A DNA stretch of 13,435 bases, taken from positions 1 through 13,435 of the forward strand of contig JAEWTC010000095.1 in assembly GCA_023459675.1 (NCBI GenBank), given 5' to 3'. Positions within the stretch are counted from its first letter, which is position 1, and every line of letters starts with the position of its first letter. The notes beneath the pieces are model-generated. The model saw only the letters and a program-made list of their open reading frames with translations. It did not search any database and was not told the DNA's origin. This DNA is from Bacillota bacterium. Its GTDB lineage: Bacteria > Bacillota > Clostridia > Christensenellales > Aristaeellaceae. Shown piece by piece: positions 7,363-13,435 of the stretch. The position numbers were made by a program, and so were the translations under genes.

Positions 7363-8147
7363 ATGCAATCGTGGATTTCCATGCGCATCCGTATTTGAAC
7401 GAAGAACAGAATTTATGCATGTACGAGGGCGTCACGCCGCCAGACGCGATTTCCATGCGCGACCAGCTTACGGAAAACGGAATCGGTATGATCTGCGGCT
7501 GCGTGCTGCGCAGGGACCGCGCGTTTTCCTTTGGGGAGCTCAACGATTCCGCGCTGCGCCTGCGGGAGCTTTTGGGGGATTTCTATGTTCCCGGCTTTCA
7601 CATCCACCCGGCGCACGTGGCGCGTTCCGTTGCCGAAATCGAGCGGATGCGCGAGCAAGGCGTGCACCTGATCGGTGAGCTGGTGCCCTATATGCACGGC
7701 TGGGGGGATTTCGGCCATACGCCGTATGTGCGGGAGCTGAACGAAATTCTCTGCGCGGCGGACCCGTACCCGATGACGGTCAGCTTTCACACCACGTGGG
7801 AATGGCCCATTGACGAGGTCATCGCGGCGCACCCCGGCCTTACGTTCGTCGCCGCGCATCCCGGGGAGCGCGAGAGCGTGGAAAAGCATATCGCCCGGAT
7901 GCGCGCCCATGAAAACGTGTATCTGGATCTGTCCGGCACCGGCATTTTCCGTTTCGGCAGCATCCGCCGCCTGGTCAACGCCGTGGGCGCGGAGCGCATC
8001 CTGTTTGGTACGGATTACCCGATCTGCAACCCCGAAATGTATATCCACGCGGTGCTCGGCGAGCGCCTGAGCAGCGGCGAACAGGAGAAAATCTTCGGCC
8101 AAAACGCGAAACGGATCTTAAAAATCACCGCAGCGCAGGGCCTGTAA
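7359..8147 (+). CDS. Metal-dependent amidohydrolase-family protein (Amidohydro_2 type)
   Basis: A 262-residue TIM-barrel hydrolase. The amidohydrolase metal-site pattern is complete: H8 and H10 in DFHAHPY, H144 in SFHTTW, H167 in AAHPGE and D219 in FGTDYP. The C-terminal strand motif ILFGTDYPICNPEMY is characteristic of the Amidohydro_2 group, which includes lactonases and decarboxylases. It is compact and lacks a signal peptide, so it is cytoplasmic. ATG 7359 overlaps the stop of the regulator gene (ATGA), with GGGGAGA at 7344-7350 as ribosome binding site, so it is the third gene of a coupled kinase-regulator-hydrolase unit. A sugar-lactonase or related role would fit the context, but the substrate is not visible in the sequence. 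Confidence 0.88.
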   Translation: MNAIVDFHAHPYLNEEQNLCMYEGVTPPDAISMRDQLTENGIGMICGCVLRRDRAFSFGELNDSALRLRELLGDFYVPGFHIHPAHVARSVAEIERMREQGVHLIGELVPYMHGWGDFGHTPYVRELNEILCAADPYPMTVSFHTTWEWPIDEVIAAHPGLTFVAAHPGERESVEKHIARMRAHENVYLDLSGTGIFRFGSIRRLVNAVGAERILFGTDYPICNPEMYIHAVLGERLSSGEQEKIFGQNAKRILKITAAQGL

Positions 8148-8172
8148 CCCCGCGCTGCGGTTTTGTCTTTTT
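8128..8172. terminator. Strong intrinsic terminator after the amidohydrolase
   Basis: CCGCAGCGC (8128-8136) pairs perfectly with GCGCTGCGG (8152-8160), and TTTTGTCTTTTT follows at 8161-8172. The left arm lies within the last codons of the amidohydrolase gene. On the opposite strand the stem is followed by TGATTTTTAA, so it may also stop transcripts from the convergent GH4 gene. Confidence 0.88.
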
Positions 8173-8207
8173 GGTATTTGATCGCTCCGTTATCTGCTCC
8201 CCGGCGG

Positions 8208-8229
8208 GGAAAACGGACGTCCGGTTTCC
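8208..8229. repeat. Near-perfect 22-bp palindrome in the convergent gap
   Basis: GGAAAA, then the perfect palindrome CGGACGTCCG (8214-8223), then GTTTCC: ten of the eleven base pairs match. CCCCGG (8199-8204) and CCGGGG (8228-8233) could add a few flanking pairs. It sits nine bases beyond the stop of the GH4 gene. It has no clear T-run, so it may be a weak terminator for that gene or a protein-binding site. Confidence 0.5.
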
Positions 8230-8238
8230 GGGGTTTGG

Positions 8239-9552
8239 TCAAACGAACTCCGGCAGCCAGCTTCCGTGCGCCTCGATCAGGTCGTCGCACATGGAAACGA
8301 TATCGTCGATGGAAAGCTCGCTCTGCGTGTGCGGGTCCATCATCACGGCGCGGTATACGTCTTCCCGGCGCCGGGTGCGCGCGGCCTCCAGCGTGAGCAG
8401 CTGTACGTTGATGTTGGTGCGGTTGAGCGCGGCGCACTGTTCGGGCAGCGGGCCGATCACCGTGGGCTGCACGCCGCTTGCGTCCACCAGGCAGGGAACC
8501 TCCACCACCGCGTTTTGCGGCAGGTTTGTGATCAGGCCGCGGTTTAGCACGTTGCCGCCGATCTTGTAGGGCACGTTGGTTTCCATGGCCTCCATAATGT
8601 AGCTCGCGTATTCCCGGGTGCGGGTGTGGCTTAAATGCGGATCGCGGGTCAGCTCGTCGCGGCGCTTGTTCCAGTCGTCAATCTGCCAGATGCAGCGGCG
8701 CGGGTACTCGTCCAGCGGAATGCTGTAGCGGTCGATGAGCTCCGGGTACTTGTCCTTGATGAAAAACGGCATATACTCCGCGTTGTGCTCGGAGGATTCG
8801 GTAATGTAGTATCCAAAGCGCTTCATCACCTCTAAGCGCACGCTGTCGTTGTGCTTTTCGGTCATCGCCGCCGCGCGGCGTTTGATTTCCGGGTATAAAT
8901 CCCTGCCGCCCTTGGCAACCTCCAAAAGCCAGGCCTGGTGGTTGATGCCCGCGATCTTCCACTGCACGTCGTCGCCGTAGAGTTCTTCCAGGCCTACCTC
9001 CTTGAGCAGCGTGCTGCAGCACACCTGCACGCTGTGGCACAGGCCTACCGTTTTAATCGGGGTCATGGTCAGCATCGCGCCGGTGAGCATGGCCATGGGG
9101 TTGGTATAGTTCAAAAACCACGCGTCGGGGCATACCGCTTCCATGTCGCGGGCAAAATCCAGCATCACGGGAATGGTGCGCAGGGCGCGGAACACGCCGC
9201 CAACGCCCAGCGTATCGGCGATGGTCTGGCGCAGGCCGTACTTTTTGGGAATCTCGAAATCCGTAATGGTGCACGGGTCGTAACCGCCCACCTGAATGGC
9301 GTTGACCACGTATTGCGCGCCGCGCAGCGCTTCCCTGCGGTTTGCAACGCCGCAGTAGCTTTCGATAACCGCTTTGTTGCCCAGGTTGTTGCGGATGGAC
9401 GTGAGCATCAGCTCCGATTCCCTGAGCCTTACGGGGTCGATATCATACAGACAGAGAACGGAATCCTGCAGCGCGGGGCACGCCATGCTGTCTCCCAGCA
9501 CGTTTTTGGCAAATACCGTGGATCCGGCGCCCATAAACGTAATCTTCGGCAT
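8239..9552 (-). CDS. GH4 family glycosidase, probable alpha-galactosidase
   Basis: A 437-residue NAD- and Mn-dependent glycosidase of family GH4, cytoplasmic, which cleaves glycosides by an oxidation-elimination mechanism. The N-terminus MPKITFMGAGSTVFAKNV holds the G8-A-G10-S dinucleotide-binding loop, with the LYDID strand end (Asp38) behind it. FLNYTNPMAMLT (about 146-157) and GLCHSVQ with Cys172/His173 follow. GINHQAWLLEV then carries His205, the second metal ligand expected with Cys172. From family knowledge, the Cys-His-Ser-Val motif points to alpha-galactosidases (MelA-like) rather than phospho-glucosidases (Cys-Asn-x-Pro) or alpha-glucosidases (CHE-type). The frame extends 11 codons further upstream, but AGGAGG (9560-9565) lies seven bases before ATG 9552, so that start is used. 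It is divergent from the AraC regulator, which probably controls it. Confidence 0.93.
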   Translation of the reverse strand: MPKITFMGAGSTVFAKNVLGDSMACPALQDSVLCLYDIDPVRLRESELMLTSIRNNLGNKAVIESYCGVANRREALRGAQYVVNAIQVGGYDPCTITDFEIPKKYGLRQTIADTLGVGGVFRALRTIPVMLDFARDMEAVCPDAWFLNYTNPMAMLTGAMLTMTPIKTVGLCHSVQVCCSTLLKEVGLEELYGDDVQWKIAGINHQAWLLEVAKGGRDLYPEIKRRAAAMTEKHNDSVRLEVMKRFGYYITESSEHNAEYMPFFIKDKYPELIDRYSIPLDEYPRRCIWQIDDWNKRRDELTRDPHLSHTRTREYASYIMEAMETNVPYKIGGNVLNRGLITNLPQNAVVEVPCLVDASGVQPTVIGPLPEQCAALNRTNINVQLLTLEAARTRRREDVYRAVMMDPHTQSELSIDDIVSMCDDLIEAHGSWLPEFV

Positions 9553-9559
9553 AAGGCAT

Positions 9560-9565
9560 CCTCCT
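9560..9565 (-). promoter_or_regulatory. Ribosome binding site that fixes the GH4 start
   Basis: On the minus strand AGGAGG lies seven bases before ATG 9552. The alternative upstream start at 9585 would put this site inside the coding region and add MLCYRQKGGCL before the conserved MPKITFMGAGS. Confidence 0.85.
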
Positions 9566-9575
9566 TTTTGCCTGT

Positions 9576-9604
9576 AGCATAGCACGCGCGGTATTTGACT
9601 TCCA
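9576..9604 (-). promoter_or_regulatory. Possible weak promoter of the GH4 gene
   Basis: Minus-strand TATGCT (9581 to 9576) is a fair -10 box. At 17-base spacing the -35 position reads TGGAAG (9604 to 9599), a poor match. A missing -35 box is common in activator-dependent promoters, and the repeat pair at 9613-9640 would lie just upstream. The leader would be very short. Confidence 0.3.
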
Positions 9605-9623
9605 GCCTGAATTGTTGCAGAAT
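9595..9623 (+). promoter_or_regulatory. Probable sigma-A promoter of the AraC-family gene
   Basis: TTGACT (9595-9600) and CAGAAT (9618-9623) are separated by 17 bases, and ATG 9653 follows about 30 bases later. The -35 matches five of six consensus bases, the -10 four of six. A second -10-like TATAGT (9623-9628) is too far (22 bases) from this -35. Confidence 0.45.
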
Positions 9624-9640
9624 ATAGTCAAAATGTTGCA
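9613..9640. promoter_or_regulatory. Direct repeat with 21-bp period, likely AraC-type operator
   Basis: TGTTGCA occurs at 9613-9619 and 9634-9640, exactly 21 bp (two helical turns) apart in the same orientation. This is the usual arrangement of AraC-family half-sites. It overlaps the proposed -10 box of the regulator gene and lies upstream of the GH4 promoter position. TTTGACT (9594-9600) and AGTCAAA (9626-9632) form an additional 7-bp inverted repeat over the same region. Confidence 0.55.
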
Positions 9641-9652
9641 CGAGGTGACAGC

Positions 9653-10444
9653 ATGAGCCTTTCCGTCAACCAGTTCGGCACCGAGCAGACGGCCCCCTCG
9701 CACCGCTACGGGCCGCACGTGCGCGATCACTATCTCATCCACTATGTGCTCTCGGGCAAAGGCACGCTCAAGGCCGAGGGGCTGACCCATGCCATCGGGG
9801 CGGGGGAAGCGTTCGTGATCTTCCCCGGGCAGCTGACCCTCTACCAGGCGGACGCCATAACCCCCTGGCATTATGGCTGGGTGGGCTTCCACGGTGAGGA
9901 GGCGGAAGCGCTGCTGCGCAAAGCGGGCGTCGCGCCGGACCGGCCCGTGATCCGCTGTCACCACAACCTGTTTCCCATCCTCCAGCAAATGAGCCAGGAT
10001 ATCGGGCTATCCGAAGGCCCGCTGGCGCTCACAGGCGGGCTGATGCGTTTTCTGGCGCTGCTTTTCGACCGGCAGGAACACGCAAAAACCACCGCCCGCT
10101 CGCTGTATGAAAAGGCGGTCTGGTATTTCCGGGGCAATTATCCGCGCCCCATCACCATTGCTGAAACGGCCCGGTTTGTCAGCCTCAGCCGGTCGCAGCT
10201 GTTCCGCGTCTTCGTGGAGGAGTGCGGCAAATCGCCCAAGCAGGCGTTAACCGCGCTGCGGCTGGAGGAAGCCTACCGCCTGCTCTTGTCCACGCGCCTC
10301 ACCGTGCAGGTGGTGGCCTACGCCGTCGGTATTCCTTCGGCCAGCCGTTTCTGCGCCCTGTTTTTGGAACAATACGGGCAAACTCCCGGGCAGTTTGTGC
10401 GAACCAAAGCGGCGCTAAAGCCCGGCAGTATGGGAAATATATAG
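9653..10444 (+). CDS. AraC-family transcriptional regulator with cupin sensor domain
   Basis: A 263-residue cytoplasmic regulator that probably binds a sugar and controls the divergent GH4 gene. Residues 1-100 form an AraC-type cupin domain: YVLSGKGTLKAEGLTHAIGAGEAF, then VIFPGQLTLYQAD and PWHYGWVGFHG. A helical linker follows to about 160. The DNA-binding domain has a first helix-turn-helix at about 167-187 (TIAETARFVSLSRSQLFRVF) and a second at about 215-238 (VQVVAYAVGIPSASRFCALF), ending in the family signature YGQTPGQFVR. ATG 9653 is preceded by GAGGTGA at 9642-9648. The adjacent 21-bp-spaced repeat is the probable binding site, overlapping its own promoter and so allowing autoregulation. 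Effector identity is unknown; a galactoside is a guess from the neighbouring GH4 gene. Confidence 0.93.
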   Translation: MSLSVNQFGTEQTAPSHRYGPHVRDHYLIHYVLSGKGTLKAEGLTHAIGAGEAFVIFPGQLTLYQADAITPWHYGWVGFHGEEAEALLRKAGVAPDRPVIRCHHNLFPILQQMSQDIGLSEGPLALTGGLMRFLALLFDRQEHAKTTARSLYEKAVWYFRGNYPRPITIAETARFVSLSRSQLFRVFVEECGKSPKQALTALRLEEAYRLLLSTRLTVQVVAYAVGIPSASRFCALFLEQYGQTPGQFVRTKAALKPGSMGNI

Positions 10445-10451
10445 CGCAAGC

Positions 10452-10508
10452 AAAACCCGCCTCTCCGATACGCCGAATATCCGGCGGCCGTACGGAGGGC
10501 GGGTTTTT
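10452..10508. terminator. Strong bidirectional terminator between convergent genes
   Basis: AAAACCCGCC (10452-10461) pairs with GGCGGGTTTT (10498-10507). CTCCG/CGGAG (10463-10467 with 10493-10497) and CGCCG/CGGCG (10471-10475 with 10482-10486) continue the stem around a small loop. A T-run (10504-10508) ends it on the plus strand, and the AAAA at 10452-10455 gives a T-run on the minus strand. It serves the AraC gene, and the acyl-CoA ligase gene about 80 bases away. Confidence 0.88.
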
Positions 10509-10585
10509 ATGTGCGCTTCGTGATGCCGCGCAGTTGATGGATGCGGTTTCACACGCGTCTGCGGTCGAGAGCGGCGGGGCTAAGG

Positions 10586-12826
10586 CTACGGGCGCGGCGC
10601 TTTGCGGCTCCAGTAGGCGGCGAAAGCGTCCAGACTGCGGATGGCGGAGCGGATGTCGCTGAACACGGGCAGGCCGTTTTCCTCCAGGTAGCGCACCAGC
10701 GCCTGGTAATGCCGTCCGGCGTTGACGGACACCACCACGGGTTTCTGCGTTTTACGGAAGGCGCTGACCAGCAGCGGGCCGATCGCGTCCGGATCCAGAT
10801 AGTTTTCCTCCACGGTTTTGAGCGTATCCACGTGTGGCACAATGCCTACGAACAGGCAATCCACGTTCGGGTCGGCAAGCACCGCTTCAATGAACCGGGC
10901 GTAGAGGGGGTCGTCGGTCATGGGGGTCAGGTCCAAAAAGGGCGTTTCCACGTTCACCAGCCCGTGGACGTTCAGGGTTTTGAGCGTTTCCACGGTCTCC
11001 GGCGCGAATGCCGCCGGCTGGAGCTGGTTTAAGATATCGGCGCCCATCGTGGCTTCCAGCCCGGCGTTCACAACGCCCGCCACGCGGCAGCCCATCGCCC
11101 GGTTGCGGGACAACATGGCGAAGGCCCGGATATAGTTATAGAAATCGTCCAGCTCCTCGGTGAGGATGCAGCCGCCCTGCAGGCACGCCGCGCGGAATAC
11201 CTCGTAGCTGCCGCTCATCGCCGCCGTGTGGGAGGCAGCGGCCTTCGCGCCCGCCTCGGTGCGGCCGGATTTGTATACGATCACGGGTTTTCCGGTCTGG
11301 CGCAGCAGGCTGTAAAAGCTGCGGCCCTCGCCCGCGGCGATGCCCTCGGCATAGATCGCGATCACGTCGATCATCGGGTCCCGCTCAAAATAGGCCATCA
11401 GGTCCGGGATGTTCACATCTACCTTGTTGCCGAAGCTCACGATCGAGCGGAAGATGGCCGTGTGCTGGTTGCGCTCCACGCAGGTGATGCTCATCGCCCC
11501 GCTTTGGGTGAGCAGCGCCGTGTTGCTGTGCTCGCTCAGGGGGACGGACAGGCGGTCTTCCTCGATAAACAGCGTGTTCACGCCCTTTTGCCCCGTGCGC
11601 GGCGCGGCGAACACGCCCATGCAGTTGGGGCCGATCACCCGCACGCCGGGCTTGCGCACGCGCGTCATTTCCCGGGCAAACTGGCGGTAATCCATGTCGG
11701 CCGGGATGCCGGAGATCAAAACCACGCTCTTGCCCGCCGGAACGGTTTCCATAAACGACAGGGAATGCACGCCCGGCGCCGCGTAGACCACCAGGTCGTA
11801 GGGCGCTTCAATCTCCCCGATGCTTTTGTACAGGGGGTACGTCCGCCCGCCGATCGTTGTTTCGCCGCCCTTGGGGTTGACGCAGTAAATATCGGTGCGG
11901 CCCAGGTCCATCAGCAGGCTTACGATGTTGCGGGCCATGCTGAACTTGCCCGGGTCGGTGGAAACCCCCGCCACCACCACGCCGTTTGGCGCAAAGAAAC
12001 CGCCGAGGCCGTCCTGGTTGGGCAGGGCGTCGTCGTCGCCTGCCCCGGCGGGCGCAAACTCGGCAAAACCGTCCACCGCCACAAAGCGCCCGTCCTTGGA
12101 AAACACGATGGGGTTTAAGTCCATCGCCTGAAAGCGGAACGCCGGGCGCGGGCGCGTGAACGAGGAATACGCAAGGCCGAGTTCGGACAGGCCGGACACG
12201 GCGGAGGCGATCTGTTCCAGGCGTTCGGGGTGGCCCATGTCGCGGTACTTATGGCGGATATTCAGGTTATCCAGCAGCTTTTTCGCGTCGTCCAGCGTAA
12301 TCGGGGCGAGCAGCAGGTTGGCCGGGTCGTAATACTTGGCGAAGAACTCCGCGTCGTCGCCGCCCTTGGACAGGGTAACCACCGTGCCGAAGGCGGGGTC
12401 ATCCTGAAAGCCCACCATAATTTCATCGCCGATGGCCTGCGTGAAGTGGATGAACTCAATCAGCAGAAAGCCGTCGATGTGCGGCTTCTGCTCGTCCGGG
12501 AAGTGGGAGAGCACTTCCTTGCGCATGTGGCTTAACACATAGCGGATGAACAGCGGATCGGCGATGCCCACCTTTTTCACGCCGCCGTAGCGCTGGTTGT
12601 GGGCAAGGTCGCGCGAGACCACCTTCACCATGATGTCCTTGCCGCCGAACGCGGCGATCAGCGGCTCGGTCACCTGCTCGGTTCCGGTCACAAACCGGTA
12701 GAGGGGAATTTGAAACCCGATCAGCTTGAGCAGCTCGTACACCTCGTGCTCAAACAATGTATGGCGGCCGTCGGCGTGCGCCGCCGCCAAAAGGGCGTCC
12801 ACCTTTTGCAGTATCTGCTGTTCCAT
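10586..12826 (-). CDS. Acetate/acyl-CoA ligase (ADP-forming), ATP-grasp half first
   Basis: A 746-residue NDP-forming acyl-CoA synthetase, which interconverts acyl-CoA plus ADP and phosphate with free acid, CoA and ATP, usually yielding ATP at the end of fermentation. Residues 1-255 are an ATP-grasp domain (MVKVVSRDLAHNQRYGGVKKVG with His76 at the usual phospho-relay position, MDLNPI near 235-240). Residues about 275-405 form the CoA-binding Rossmann domain (FAPNGVVVAGVSTDPGKFSM, GPNCMG at 399-404). From 435 on are the ligase domains (LLTQSGAMSI; SIVSFGNKVDVNIPDLMAYF) with the catalytic His533 in AASHTAAMSGSYEVF. All expected residues are present. The order is beta-like then alpha-like, the reverse of many fused enzymes. 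The frame also opens at TTG 12847, but GAGGAG 12836-12841 favours ATG 12826. The acyl substrate is unknown; an amino-acid-derived acid is plausible. Confidence 0.92.
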   Translation of the reverse strand: MEQQILQKVDALLAAAHADGRHTLFEHEVYELLKLIGFQIPLYRFVTGTEQVTEPLIAAFGGKDIMVKVVSRDLAHNQRYGGVKKVGIADPLFIRYVLSHMRKEVLSHFPDEQKPHIDGFLLIEFIHFTQAIGDEIMVGFQDDPAFGTVVTLSKGGDDAEFFAKYYDPANLLLAPITLDDAKKLLDNLNIRHKYRDMGHPERLEQIASAVSGLSELGLAYSSFTRPRPAFRFQAMDLNPIVFSKDGRFVAVDGFAEFAPAGAGDDDALPNQDGLGGFFAPNGVVVAGVSTDPGKFSMARNIVSLLMDLGRTDIYCVNPKGGETTIGGRTYPLYKSIGEIEAPYDLVVYAAPGVHSLSFMETVPAGKSVVLISGIPADMDYRQFAREMTRVRKPGVRVIGPNCMGVFAAPRTGQKGVNTLFIEEDRLSVPLSEHSNTALLTQSGAMSITCVERNQHTAIFRSIVSFGNKVDVNIPDLMAYFERDPMIDVIAIYAEGIAAGEGRSFYSLLRQTGKPVIVYKSGRTEAGAKAAASHTAAMSGSYEVFRAACLQGGCILTEELDDFYNYIRAFAMLSRNRAMGCRVAGVVNAGLEATMGADILNQLQPAAFAPETVETLKTLNVHGLVNVETPFLDLTPMTDDPLYARFIEAVLADPNVDCLFVGIVPHVDTLKTVEENYLDPDAIGPLLVSAFRKTQKPVVVSVNAGRHYQALVRYLEENGLPVFSDIRSAIRSLDAFAAYWSRKAPRP

Positions 12827-12835
12827 CGTATCTGG

Positions 12836-12841
12836 CTCCTC
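12836..12841 (-). promoter_or_regulatory. Ribosome binding site that fixes the acyl-CoA ligase start
   Basis: Minus-strand GAGGAG lies nine bases before ATG 12826. An upstream TTG at 12847 would place this site inside the coding region. Confidence 0.75.
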
Positions 12842-12879
12842 ACACAATCATCCGGTTCCGCAATGGTTGGTCCGCGCTC

Positions 12880-12945
12880 AAAAAAATCCCGCGCGCCGCA
12901 CCGGCGCGTATGAAAATGCGTTTCGGAGGCAGCAATATACGGGAT
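12880..12945 (-). terminator. Intrinsic terminator or attenuator before the acyl-CoA ligase
   Basis: On the minus strand CGCGCC (12908 to 12903) and GGCGCG (12897 to 12892) form a stem around a five-base loop. CGCGGGA and a run of seven T (12887 to 12881) follow. A larger stem is also possible: ATCCCG (12945 to 12940) with CGGGAT (12891 to 12886), enclosing the first. It lies between the ABC ATPase gene and the ligase gene, so it either ends the transporter operon or attenuates read-through into the ligase. No clear promoter fits in the 55 bases between it and the ligase start. Confidence 0.65.
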
Positions 12946-13011
12946 ATGCACAGTTTACCATGAACGGGTTGGATTGGAAAGGGGGAGGGAAGGCGCCGCT
13001 GCGCGCGACGA

Positions 13012-13060
13012 AAGCCGGGAACAGCCGCAAACGATGTCCGTTTGCTTCCGTTCCCGGCTT
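13012..13060. terminator. Two-tier hairpin after the ABC ATPase gene
   Basis: AAGCCGGGAAC (13012-13022) pairs perfectly with GTTCCCGGCTT (13050-13060). Inside, GCAAACG (13027-13033) pairs with CGTTTGC (13039-13045), the two stems being separated by symmetric four-base internal loops. On the minus strand the stem is followed only by TCGTCG, so as a terminator it would be weak. It begins 40 bases past the ABC ATPase stop codon. Confidence 0.55.
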
Positions 13061-13100
13061 ACGAATTCTTACAGACCGCCGCGGGGCCTACCGAGGATTC

Positions 13101-13435
13101 CTATACCGATAAATACCGCCGCACGGTATCGTCGTCCAGCGCGCCCATCAGGCCCTGAGTTACGATCGTGCCCTTCTGCATGATCACAAAACGGTCGGCC
13201 ACTTTTCTGGCGAATTTCAGGTTCTGCTCCACCAGCAATAGGGTGATGCCCGTATCCGCCGCGATGCGCAGCAGCGTGTCCGCGATGGCGGCGACGACGT
13301 TTGGCTGGATGCCCTCGGTGGGCTCGTCCAGCAGCATAATCTTGGGGGCGCACAGCAGGCAGCGCGCGAGGGCCAGCTGCTGCTGCAGCCCGCCGGACAA
13401 CACGCCGCCGTTTCTGTGCAGGTGGGCCTTAAGCA
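13101..13435 (-). CDS. urtE: ABC transporter ATPase, UrtE/LivF type (5' end missing)
   Basis: Only the C-terminal 111 residues are inside the window; the gene continues past the right edge and the Walker A motif is not visible. The frame ends at TAG (13103 to 13101). Visible parts are the ABC signature VLSGGLQQQLALAR, Walker B IMLLDEPTEGIQP and the switch segment LLLVEQN with Gln where many ABC ATPases have His, as is usual in this family. The end reads FARKVADRFVIMQKGTIVTQG and then RRYLSV. The stretch EPTEGIQP and the FA-x-x-x-ADRF segment favour the urea/short-amide transporter subunit UrtE over the branched-chain amino-acid subunit LivF, which usually has EPSLGLAP. The signature has Leu where family members usually have Gln (LSGGQQQQ). 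An upstream urtABCD set would be expected beyond the edge. Confidence 0.85.
   Translation of the reverse strand, partial: LKAHLHRNGGVLSGGLQQQLALARCLLCAPKIMLLDEPTEGIQPNVVAAIADTLLRIAADTGITLLLVEQNLKFARKVADRFVIMQKGTIVTQGLMGALDDDTVRRYLSV

Noticed and set aside
8938..9582. Plus-strand open frame opposite the GH4 gene
   Set aside because: Antisense shadow of a gene with intact GH4 catalytic motifs; composition is not protein-like.
11228..12118. Plus-strand open frame opposite the acyl-CoA ligase gene
   Set aside because: Antisense shadow; His/Arg/Ala/Gly-rich with no domain, while the minus-strand product is full length with catalytic histidines.
1..13435. CRISPR array, tRNA, rRNA, transposase or phage genes
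   Set aside because: No regularly spaced repeats, no RNA-gene signatures and no mobile-element proteins were seen. The region looks like stable metabolic gene clusters.

Overview
The window is GC-rich, densely coded bacterial DNA. Three features point to a GC-rich member of the Bacillota, probably an anaerobic clostridial (gut Christensenellales/Oscillospiraceae-like) lineage: strong GGAGG ribosome binding sites, a YesM/YesN-type two-component pair beside a carbohydrate ABC transporter, and an ADP-forming acyl-CoA synthetase. This placement is inferred from gene content; no taxonomic marker gene is present.

Layout. 1-863 (+): 3' end of a beta-lactamase-fold serine hydrolase, then a terminator-like hairpin in a 572-base gap. 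1436-4603 (+): sugar ABC transporter made of a lipoprotein solute-binding protein and two permeases, with no ATPase gene in the cluster. 4604-4772: a highly structured gap with competing hairpins, one ending in a T-run. 4773-8147 (+): a tightly overlapping trio of YesM-like sensor kinase, YesN-like response regulator and a small metal-dependent amidohydrolase, closed by a strong terminator. 8239-9552 (-): GH4 glycosidase, probably an alpha-galactosidase. 9653-10444 (+): divergent AraC-family regulator, with a 21-bp-spaced direct repeat in the shared promoter region. 10452-10508: bidirectional terminator. 10586-12826 (-): acetate/acyl-CoA ligase (ADP-forming) with its ATP-grasp half at the N-terminus. 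12827-13100: gap with two hairpins. 13101-13435 (-): 3' end of a UrtE/LivF-type ABC ATPase, cut by the window edge.

How the genes may work together. The transporter probably brings in an oligosaccharide or other carbohydrate, with energy from a shared MsmX-type ATPase encoded elsewhere. The kinase/regulator pair probably senses the sugar outside the cell and controls this cluster. The GH4 enzyme and AraC regulator form a second sugar-use module that may act on the imported substrate. The acyl-CoA ligase and UrtE-type ATPase are a separate amino-acid or nitrogen-related segment on the other strand.

Most of this is ordinary carbohydrate-utilisation territory. I see no clearly undescribed biological system. 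The items most worth a second look are the mutually exclusive hairpins at 4610-4710, the AraC-type operator at 9613-9640, the domain order of the acyl-CoA ligase, and the stacked hairpins at 12881-13060.
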